From Lentzea xinjiangensis (GTDB taxonomy: Bacteria > Actinomycetota > Actinomycetes > Mycobacteriales > Pseudonocardiaceae): a DNA stretch of 64,000 bases. A model generated the notes under the pieces. The model was not told the origin of the DNA. It searched no databases and saw nothing but the letters and a program-made list of their open reading frames with translations. The DNA lies in contig NZ_FOFR01000015.1 in NCBI RefSeq assembly GCF_900110955.1, positions 85,736 through 149,735 on the forward strand, read 5' to 3'. Every line of letters starts with the position of its first letter. Positions within the stretch are counted from its first letter, which is position 1. A program made the position numbers and the translations under genes. Shown here one piece after another: positions 1 through 6,357 of the stretch.

Positions 1-303
1 GCGAACCGCGGCATCTGGAAAGCCTCCGAGCTCCAACGCGCTCTGGCCGAGCACGGCCTGGAGATCTCGCTGGGCAAGATGTCCAACCTGTGGTCGGGCC
101 AGCCGGCCTCGCTCAAGCTCGACGACCTCGACGTCATCTGTGTCGTGCTGGGCTGCGAGATCGGAGAGCTGCTCACTCCCGAACCGGACAAGGTCACCCG
201 GCCTGTCGACACGCGTGAGCGGAACGCGGCCACAGGCTCGGCGCCGCAACCGGTGCGGGTCGTTCCCCGACGCCGTGACGGTCGTTCCCTGCCACCGGCG
301 TGA
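1..303 (+). CDS. XRE-type HTH regulator, 5' end missing
   Basis: The frame is open from base 1 to a TGA at 301-303, so only the C-terminal 100 residues are present. They resemble the later helices of a Cro/C1-type DNA-binding domain: a helix ending in AEHG, then a recognition-helix-like stretch around SNLWSGQP, then LDDLDVICVVLGCEIGELL, which is the usual ending of this domain before a disordered tail. It probably acts as a small DNA-binding repressor or activator. Only 3 bp separate its stop from the next gene, so the two are likely co-transcribed. An internal ATG at 79 exists but would cut the domain, so it is unlikely to be the true start. Confidence 0.7.
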   Translation, partial: ANRGIWKASELQRALAEHGLEISLGKMSNLWSGQPASLKLDDLDVICVVLGCEIGELLTPEPDKVTRPVDTRERNAATGSAPQPVRVVPRRRDGRSLPPA

Positions 304-306
304 TCG

Positions 307-1995
307 ATGGTGGCCAGGGACGGGACCGGGTCGAAGATCGCCCGGTCGGTGACCAGCTGTGCCGAGTGCCTGGCGTGGGGCCTGACGCATGCGCGCGGGG
401 TCTGTCTTGCCTGCTACAACTTCGCGGCGCCTCGGTTCGGCCACCTGCCCGGCGAGTGCGGCGCCTGCCGGCGTGAAGTGCCGTTGAAGAACGGTTACTG
501 CCGCCTGTGCTGGTTCCAGGCGCGCGAAGACCGGATCGTGACCGCGGTCGACGCGCGTTCGGCGGTGCTGATCGCACCGCACCTTCCCGCGGTGCGCAGC
601 CACCAACTGTTCCTGGCCGGGATGACCCGACGTCGCGCCGTTGCCCGCACGAGCCCGCGTCGCCACGGCGCGAAAGGCCGTCCCCTCAAGGCCCCGCCCG
701 CATCGGTGGCCCGACCGGACATGCGGTGGGAACAGCAGGTGCTGTTCGCCGACGAGGTGATCGCCCGCGACTACCGGCACGTCGGGATCGACCTGCGCCG
801 CGCGCCCGCTCCGGACAACCCGTGGCTGGGCTGGGCGCTGCACCTCGCCCACACCGCGGCCGAGGCCCGCGGATGGGCCCCGGTCACCAGACGCGGGATG
901 CAGCGCACCCTGGCCACCCTGCTGGCCGGTCACCACGACAGCGACCGGATCCGCGCCACCGACGTGCGCACGGTCGCGTCCCGGCACAGCGTGAACGTCG
1001 ACTACGCCATCGCGATCCTCGACGCGATGGACGTGCTCACCGAGGACCGGCCGCAGGTCTTCGACACCTGGCTGGCCGCCAAACTCGACGGGATGGCTCC
1101 CGCCATCGGACACGAGGCGGGCCGGTGGGCCCGTGTCCTGCACGACGGCGGCCCGCGCGCCCTGCCCCGCAAGCCCGACACGGTCCGCGCCTACCTGCGG
1201 GCCGTGCGCCCCGCCCTGCTGGACTGGTCGACCCGCTACGACCATCTGCGCGAGGTGACCCGCGACGACGTCGTGGCCTGCCTGCGCCGGCTGCGCGGAG
1301 AACCCCGCGCGGGTGCCGTCACCGCGCTGCGGTCGCTGTTCGGCTGGGCCAGGCGCAGCGGCGTCGTCTTCCACAATCCCGCGACCAGGATCTCCATCGG
1401 CAGACGCGAACACCTGCTCTGGCAGCCGCTGTCCATCCAGGACATCGCCGAAGCAGTCGCCATGGCCACCACACCGCAAGCCCGCGTGTTCATCGCGATG
1501 GCCGCCGTGCACGCCGCTCGACCGCATCAGATCCGGGCCATGCAACTGCACGACGTCGACTTCGCGGATCGACATCTCACCATCGGCGGACGGCGACGGC
1601 CGCTCGACGACCTGACCCGCACCGTCCTTAACGACTGGCTGACCTACCGCGCGCAACGCTGGCCCGCCACCGCGAACCCACACCTGTTGATCAGCAAGGA
1701 AAGCGCACTGCGGCACGGACCGGTCAGTGCCGTGTGGATGCGGGACCTCCGTGGCCTGACCGCCACCCTCGAACGGCTGCGCATCGACCGGCAACTCGAG
1801 GAAGCGACGACCACCGGCCCCGATCCGCTGCACCTGGCCATGCTCTTCGGCATCTCCGAGACGACCGCGATCCGCTACGCCAACAACGCCCGCCAGCTTC
1901 TCGAGACTCCTCACGAAGCCGCCGCCTCGACTTCACCCGGAACCCGAGCCTCCCTGTGGCACACTGACCGCGACAGGCCCTCGGGTTCCCGCTGA
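307..1995 (+). CDS. Zinc-finger tyrosine-recombinase/integrase-like protein
   Basis: 562 residues. The N-terminus has two paired CxxC modules (Cys18/21 with Cys33/36, Cys51/54 with Cys65/68), likely zinc ribbons. Residues from about 290 resemble a phage-integrase SAM-like domain followed by a tyrosine-recombinase catalytic fold: AARPHQIRAMQL at about 404 matches the box I arginine region, and the end TTAIRYANN (Tyr524) matches the catalytic-tyrosine helix. The HxxR box expected between them is not recognisable; the region reads DPLHLAMLFG. It may be a divergent or catalytically inactive recombinase that still binds DNA. ATG 307 directly follows the upstream stop. Its last 85 bases overlap the convergent methyltransferase gene. 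Function in integration or replication of the neighbouring element is inferred. Confidence 0.65.
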   Translation: MVARDGTGSKIARSVTSCAECLAWGLTHARGVCLACYNFAAPRFGHLPGECGACRREVPLKNGYCRLCWFQAREDRIVTAVDARSAVLIAPHLPAVRSHQLFLAGMTRRRAVARTSPRRHGAKGRPLKAPPASVARPDMRWEQQVLFADEVIARDYRHVGIDLRRAPAPDNPWLGWALHLAHTAAEARGWAPVTRRGMQRTLATLLAGHHDSDRIRATDVRTVASRHSVNVDYAIAILDAMDVLTEDRPQVFDTWLAAKLDGMAPAIGHEAGRWARVLHDGGPRALPRKPDTVRAYLRAVRPALLDWSTRYDHLREVTRDDVVACLRRLRGEPRAGAVTALRSLFGWARRSGVVFHNPATRISIGRREHLLWQPLSIQDIAEAVAMATTPQARVFIAMAAVHAARPHQIRAMQLHDVDFADRHLTIGGRRRPLDDLTRTVLNDWLTYRAQRWPATANPHLLISKESALRHGPVSAVWMRDLRGLTATLERLRIDRQLEEATTTGPDPLHLAMLFGISETTAIRYANNARQLLETPHEAAASTSPGTRASLWHTDRDRPSGSR

Positions 1996-3047
1996 ACACC
2001 CTCGAGTTCCCTGGAACGCAAGGGAAACAGGGCGGTGCGGAAGACGAGGACGTCCTCGTGGGCGATCAGGTGCAGCGGCAGTCCGGCTTCGCGCTGCTTG
2101 CGGATGAAGTCGCGCTGGAAGAACGACCCGCGGGCCACGAGGTCGGTCTCGGCGGCGCGGGCGAGTAGCGCAACGTTGCGCTCGACGGGGATTAGGCCGG
2201 CCGCACGTCCGCACGCGAGGATCTGCGAGGGCAGGTCGATCAGCTCGGCGTGCTCGCGCCACGGCCGGATGGTGATGGCGATGTGCCCGCCGGACTTGAG
2301 GAAGGTGCGCAGCGCGGCGAGGATTCGGGTGAACCCGGCCAGCAGTCGGTGGTGGCCGATGTTGGCGAGGTTCCCGCGGTCGAGGGTGTTGCCGTAGAGG
2401 TGGTGGTACTTCTGCACTCCCGCGCCGGGCGAGACCGACACCTGCCCGTGGGTCGACGGACCGTAGGGCGGGGAGGTCACCACGAGCGCCGCCTGCCCGA
2501 CGTATTCCGGCGGCAGGAGCGTCACGAGTTGGCGGGCGTCGCCGTGGAACACCCGTGCGTCGATCCCTTTCTCACCGCCGACGCCTTGCATCCGCGCGAC
2601 GTCGAGATTTGCGTTCGCAACCTCGACCCAGTGGGGTTCGTACTCCACGCCGACCGCGCGGCGGCCGAGGCGGACGGCTTCGACGAGGGTGGTGCCGATG
2701 CCGCACATCGGGTCGAGCACCAGCTCGCCCGGCTTGGTGTAGTGGGCGACGGCGTGGCGGACGACCTCGGGCAGCATCTTGGCGGGGTGCGCGGTCGACT
2801 CGGGCGTGTACTTGTTCTTGCGCTGGGCGGCCGGCGAGGACTGCGCGGTCGTCCACACTGACACCGCGGACGGCTTCGCGCCGGTCTTCTGTCCACCGCT
2901 GTCCACAGAGTTGTCCACAGCAGTGGGTGAGGTGTCGAGCGCGGCGATGAGCGCGCGTGGGATGCGCTGGGTCTGCTCGTCGCTGACCGCTCCGGCGGTG
3001 GTCGCGGAGGACTCGGCGGCGGGCTGGTGGATAGCATCGTGCGTCAC
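1911..3047 (-). CDS. DNA methyltransferase (amino-methyltransferase fold)
   Basis: 378 residues from the chosen GTG, which has an AGGAAGG ribosome site just upstream; an ATG at 3107 overlapping the upstream stop is the alternative. The SAM-binding motif DPMCGIGTT lies near residues 112-120 and the catalytic TSPPYG near 191-196. This is the (D/N/S)PPY signature of N6-adenine or N4-cytosine DNA methyltransferases, with motif I before motif IV. It should transfer a methyl group from SAM to DNA. No restriction endonuclease lies beside it, so it looks like a solitary or regulatory enzyme, common on conjugative elements where it may mask DNA from host restriction. It follows a methyltransferase-like gene on the same strand, likely one operon. 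The first 90 residues are low-complexity. Confidence 0.8.
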   Translation of the reverse strand: MTHDAIHQPAAESSATTAGAVSDEQTQRIPRALIAALDTSPTAVDNSVDSGGQKTGAKPSAVSVWTTAQSSPAAQRKNKYTPESTAHPAKMLPEVVRHAVAHYTKPGELVLDPMCGIGTTLVEAVRLGRRAVGVEYEPHWVEVANANLDVARMQGVGGEKGIDARVFHGDARQLVTLLPPEYVGQAALVVTSPPYGPSTHGQVSVSPGAGVQKYHHLYGNTLDRGNLANIGHHRLLAGFTRILAALRTFLKSGGHIAITIRPWREHAELIDLPSQILACGRAAGLIPVERNVALLARAAETDLVARGSFFQRDFIRKQREAGLPLHLIAHEDVLVFRTALFPLRSRELEGVQREPEGLSRSVCHREARVPGEVEAAAS

Positions 3048-3103
3048 GGGCGTGCCTTCCTGGCGGTGCGGTCCGGGTGAGCGAGGGCGTCGTTCGGCGG
3101 TGT

Positions 3104-4240
3104 TCATCGGACGTCTTCGGGCTGCGAGACCGCGTCCGTGGGCGCACTCGGCGACGCCGCGGGCGTCGGCTGGTGGTCGTGCGGCTGGGCGAAGACGAGG
3201 ACATCGGAGTGGATGCGCCGATGCGGCGCGGGCAGCCCGCGCACCGAGGCGCGGTGACGCGCACGCGCGTCACCGTCGTCAGTGTCGCGGTCACCGTGGA
3301 CACCGTCGGAGTGCGCGTCGGAGTGGGTGTCGGCAAGGTGGAAACGGCCGTCGCGGACGGGCGTGTGCAGGGCGACGATGTGCTGGAGGTAGAGCAGGTC
3401 GGCGTTCTGGCCTGCGGTCACCACCGCGCCCGTCGGGTCGGTCAGCTCGCCCGACGTCCAGTCACAGTGCGTGAGCACGACGAGGATGCCGCCGACCCGG
3501 AGTCGCCGTGCCGCGTAGAGCGCGATGAGGTCGGCGGTGTTGCCGTGTCCGTGGTCGCCGGAGCGGTGCGGCGGCAGGCTGGCGATGATCAGGTCGGCGC
3601 TGCCAACGGGTTCGGTCACCGCGTCCGGGAAGGGCACCTCGACGGCGACTTCCGGTGCCGTGGGGATGGTCCCGGGTGCCGGGCCCACCCCGCCGACGAG
3701 GTCGGCCCAGAACGGGCGGGAAGCCGGGCCGGTCGACGTCGCGTCGACTGGCACTCGCTCGACGCGCGCGGCTCGGTCGAGGCGTTCGACGGCGGTGATG
3801 GTGTCGGCCAGTTCGGGGCCGAGCTCAGTTCCGGGGGCGTGGTCGATGACGCCGTCGGCACCGACCACGCCGAGCGTCGGGCGGGTGCGGTCGGGGATCG
3901 ACCAGTCCAGCAGCACGACTCGTTCGGCGGGCTTGCTGAACGAGGTGACGATCCGCTCGACGAGGGCAGCGGGCCACGTGGCGTCGAGGTCGATCGGTGC
4001 CGAGCTGGCAGTCCAGACGGTCGCCGGGGTCGGGGTCGAGGCCGACCCGCGCGAGCGCGAGCGGCCGGTGCCCGCCGTGGACTTCGCGGGCTTGCCGGGG
4101 CTGACGCGGGTGGTGGTCGGAGCGGTCGGCCAGGGTCGGCGGTCGCCGCCCCGGTGACCGCCGGGGCGGGCCGGAGCCGGGTGGGTGGAGTCGGCGCGCC
4201 GTCGGGGCGAGCGGCGGGCGGAGCTGTCGGACTGGGTCAC
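3104..4240 (-). CDS. Methyltransferase-like partner protein, probably inactive
   Basis: 378 residues from a GTG preceded by AAGGGA. The start context (ACACCC then GTG ACC) closely matches that of the downstream methyltransferase. The N-terminal 90 residues are basic and disordered. The centre has a Rossmann-like pattern: LIIASLPPH stands where a methyltransferase would carry its PPY motif, followed by AARRLRVGGILVVLTHCDW, as in SAM-enzyme strands 5-6. No glycine-rich SAM-binding motif is clear. I infer a degenerate methyltransferase paralogue that may pair with the active enzyme, for instance as a specificity or regulatory subunit. Its stop overlaps the alternative ATG of the downstream gene (ATGA), supporting translational coupling. 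The C-terminus is Asp/His-rich. Confidence 0.5.
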   Translation of the reverse strand: MTQSDSSARRSPRRRADSTHPAPARPGGHRGGDRRPWPTAPTTTRVSPGKPAKSTAGTGRSRSRGSASTPTPATVWTASSAPIDLDATWPAALVERIVTSFSKPAERVVLLDWSIPDRTRPTLGVVGADGVIDHAPGTELGPELADTITAVERLDRAARVERVPVDATSTGPASRPFWADLVGGVGPAPGTIPTAPEVAVEVPFPDAVTEPVGSADLIIASLPPHRSGDHGHGNTADLIALYAARRLRVGGILVVLTHCDWTSGELTDPTGAVVTAGQNADLLYLQHIVALHTPVRDGRFHLADTHSDAHSDGVHGDRDTDDGDARARHRASVRGLPAPHRRIHSDVLVFAQPHDHQPTPAASPSAPTDAVSQPEDVR

Positions 4241-4291
4241 GGGTGTCCCTTCGCCAAACTGGGTGCGCCTGTCGGTGCAAGGCGCTGATGA

Positions 4292-4329
4292 CACCCCTGA
4301 ACTCCGAAATACAGCCCCTTTGGGGACAC
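4292..4329 (-). promoter_or_regulatory. 38-bp bipartite element, copy A
   Basis: Reading the minus strand: GTGTCCCC, 15 unrelated bases, then CGGAGTTCAGGGGTG. Exactly the same two blocks with the same 15-base spacing occur at 5678-5715 on the plus strand. This copy ends about 51 bp before the GTG of the methyltransferase-like gene, so it is placed as a promoter or activator site for that operon. Two-block structure and fixed spacing resemble an alternative sigma-factor promoter or a dimeric regulator site; which one is unknown. Confidence 0.55.
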
Positions 4330-4510
4330 GCCCCGCCAACTTTTCTCAACCGGATTCCACGGTCGCGAATAGCCGGGAAAGGCTCGCGCGCACGTGTCCG
4401 CGCAGAGAGAGGCGGCGAGTCCAGAAGAAGGGGCCGAGCGCTTTTTCCGATCCTGGCGGAGATCGCGGACACTCCGGCCGGTCGCAGCGCGTGACGGCGC
4501 ACTCACGGCT

Positions 4511-4708
4511 ATGACCGAACTGGTACCGAACTAGTACCGGAAACCGCTTTTACCAGCTAGATGGGTATTACCGCACAAGTTGGTTGATCTTGATTCCACG
4601 TGCTCGGTGATCCATAAAGACGGCAGCAGCGGATCTTGTGTCACCTATGTCGCGGGCGTGGTGATCGCCGGTACCTCTGCGGTACTAGTTCGGTACCAGT
4701 TTGGTCAT
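4511..4708. repeat. 28-bp inverted repeat flanking a 142-bp spacer
   Basis: Arms at 4511-4538 and 4681-4708 are reverse complements at 27 of 28 positions. Each arm contains two direct copies of an 11-bp unit, CCGAACTGGTA or CCGAACTAGTA (one base varies in the right arm), around the palindrome GGTACC. A further GGTACC lies at 4670 and GGTTGGTAC at 4710. The cluster sits in the 537-bp gap between the methyltransferase operon and the conjugation operon. It may be an operator array, partition site or iteron-type origin. The GC content of the enclosed 142 bp is visibly lower than its surroundings. No gene is seen in this gap. Confidence 0.6.
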
Positions 4709-4777
4709 CGGTTGGTACTACCCGCCGTGGCGTCCTGGGCAAGTCGTTGATTCCGACTTGCTTTCGGGAGCCATTCC

Positions 4778-5836
4778 ATGAGTTCACATGAGTCTATTCC
4801 GCGCTCCGGTTTCGAGCGCGACTCCATGCCGCTGGACGCGGCGAGGTCGGCGTTCGAGTGGTTGGTCGCCGGGCCGCATCCGGTGTCGGTGGACGGCCGG
4901 TTGTTCCCCGGTCTTCCGGCGCGCCGGGTGCCGCTGAACGAGCTGCGCGACCGGCTGCTGCGCCGCCGCTGCCCGCAGACGCTGCGGGACTCGGCGTGGG
5001 CACACCTGGTCCTGCTCGCCTGCACCGAAGGTGGCGCCTGGACCGTCGGCGCGGTCGGGGTCGCGCTGCCCGCGCTGACCTCCATCGCCGCCACCTTGTC
5101 GGCGCGCTTCGCCGGTGACCCGAGCGACATCCACGCCGCGGTGCTCGCCGGATTCGTCGCCGAGCTCGGCGAGATCGACCTGCGCCGCCCGCGCGTCATG
5201 CTGCGTCTGCGATGGGCCGCCTACCGCGCCGGCCACACCGCGGTACGCGAGGCGCTGGACGCGCCGGTGCCCTCGGGACACGGGTTCCGCCCGACGATTC
5301 CGCCGCCCCCGTGGGGCCACCCCGACTTCGTCCTCGCCCGCGCCGTCGCGGACGGTGCCATCACGTCCACCGAGGCCGAACTCATCGGCTCCACCCGGCT
5401 GGAAGGCGTGCCGCTGGCCGACGCCGCAGCCGAACGCAACCTCTCCTACCAAGCAGCGAAGAAGGCCCGCCAACGCGCCGAGCACCGCCTGGTCGCCTAC
5501 CTGCTCGACAACACCGCCGACACCCCGCGCTCCGGTCCGCGCGAGGGCGACGTCGCAACCCAGGTGGCCGACGCGGTGACCATCACCGCCGCCGCCCAGC
5601 ACTCGACCACCACCCTCTCGCTGTCACGCACTGTCACTGATCTGGCGACGCGCACGACAAAGAAAGTCGGCGACCGCGTGTCCCCGCAGGACCGATTTTC
5701 CGGAGTTCAGGGGTGCGGGAGGAAACCAGCCACCCCCGCACACACCACCTCTTCGCCCACGCCGTCGCGCGAGTCCACACAGCACTCGCCACAGCGGCCG
5801 TCGGGCACGACTCCGGGAGTGTCGCGATGCGCCTGA
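4778..5836 (+). CDS. Sigma-70-like (region 4 type) regulatory protein
   Basis: 352 residues from ATG 4778, after a GGGAG site. Residues 180-245 (ADGAITSTEAELIGSTRLEG, then ADAAAERNLSYQAAKKARQRAEHRL) match the helix-turn-helix logic of sigma region 4: an acidic EAELI helix, an LADAAAERN turn and a recognition helix followed by RAEHRL. The N-terminal half is helical with no clear region 2, so core binding is uncertain; it may be a sigma-like activator. The last 110 residues are low-complexity and their DNA contains bipartite element copy B. The stop overlaps the start of the pilin gene by 10 bp, so it heads the conjugation operon. It is a natural candidate to recognise the bipartite elements on either side. 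Confidence 0.55.
   Translation: MSSHESIPRSGFERDSMPLDAARSAFEWLVAGPHPVSVDGRLFPGLPARRVPLNELRDRLLRRRCPQTLRDSAWAHLVLLACTEGGAWTVGAVGVALPALTSIAATLSARFAGDPSDIHAAVLAGFVAELGEIDLRRPRVMLRLRWAAYRAGHTAVREALDAPVPSGHGFRPTIPPPPWGHPDFVLARAVADGAITSTEAELIGSTRLEGVPLADAAAERNLSYQAAKKARQRAEHRLVAYLLDNTADTPRSGPREGDVATQVADAVTITAAAQHSTTTLSLSRTVTDLATRTTKKVGDRVSPQDRFSGVQGCGRKPATPAHTTSSPTPSRESTQHSPQRPSGTTPGVSRCA
5678..5715 (+). promoter_or_regulatory. 38-bp bipartite element, copy B
   Basis: GTGTCCCC at 5678-5685, 15 bases, then CGGAGTTCAGGGGTG at 5701-5715. It matches copy A (4292-4329, opposite strand) in both blocks and in spacing. It lies inside the 3' end of the sigma-like gene, 112 bp before the pilin ATG at 5827, where it could act as an internal promoter or activator site for the transfer genes. 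Confidence 0.55.
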
Positions 5837-6354
5837 CTCGTACCCCTGTCCGTCCTCACAACCACTGCCGGCCCGGTGACAACCGGCCCCACCGCCGGGT
5901 TGTCCTCCGCCGCCGCGAGGTAACCTCGCGGGCCCACACACCGACGTGCGCGGGCCCGCGGCGGTCGGCCAACGACGACAACACACCTCCGACCTATCAC
6001 GGCCGTAGCAACTGCCGCCGCAGCATCCGCCGTCGCGTGCTGCTGGTCGCGGAACTGGTTGTGGTGGCGCTGCTGGCCTCCGGCGCGACGGCGTACGCCG
6101 ACACGGTCGTGCTGGCGATCGCGGGCAGCGTCGACGAGGTCCTGACCAACATCCGCAACTGGCTGATGGGCATTCTCGCCGGGTTGGCGACGGTGTTCCT
6201 CACCATCGGCGGTGTCCGCCGCGTGTTCGGTGGCGGTGACCCCGGCGAGCAGGAGAAGTCCAAGGAGGCGTTCAAGGCGGCCGGGATCGGCTACGCCCTG
6301 GCCGCACTCGCACCACTGGTCGTGACGGTGCTCAAAGGCATCGTGGGGGCCTGA
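5827..6354 (+). CDS. VirB2/TrbC-like small membrane protein (putative conjugative pilin)
   Basis: 175 residues from ATG 5827, which has GGGAG seven bases upstream and overlaps the previous stop by 10 bp. The conserved part is residues 70-175: a hydrophobic signal-like segment (RRRVLLVAELVVVALLASGATAYA) and then two membrane helices around NWLMGILAGLATVFLTIGGVRRVFGG and GIGYALAALAPLVVTVLKGIVG. This layout is that of type IV secretion pilin-like proteins. The 70 residues before the signal segment are Arg/His-rich and unusual, so translation may really begin nearer GTG 6037, although no ribosome site is seen there. It lies directly before the TrbL-like and PrgI-like genes, as expected in actinobacterial transfer operons. 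Confidence 0.6.
   Translation: MRLTRTPVRPHNHCRPGDNRPHRRVVLRRREVTSRAHTPTCAGPRRSANDDNTPPTYHGRSNCRRSIRRRVLLVAELVVVALLASGATAYADTVVLAIAGSVDEVLTNIRNWLMGILAGLATVFLTIGGVRRVFGGGDPGEQEKSKEAFKAAGIGYALAALAPLVVTVLKGIVGA
5913..5931. promoter_or_regulatory. 19-bp perfect palindrome
   Basis: CCGCGAGGT and ACCTCGCGG flank a single A. There is no T-run, so it is more like an operator or mRNA hairpin than a terminator. It lies early in the pilin frame, in the part whose coding status is least certain. Confidence 0.4.
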
Positions 6355-6357
6355 TCG

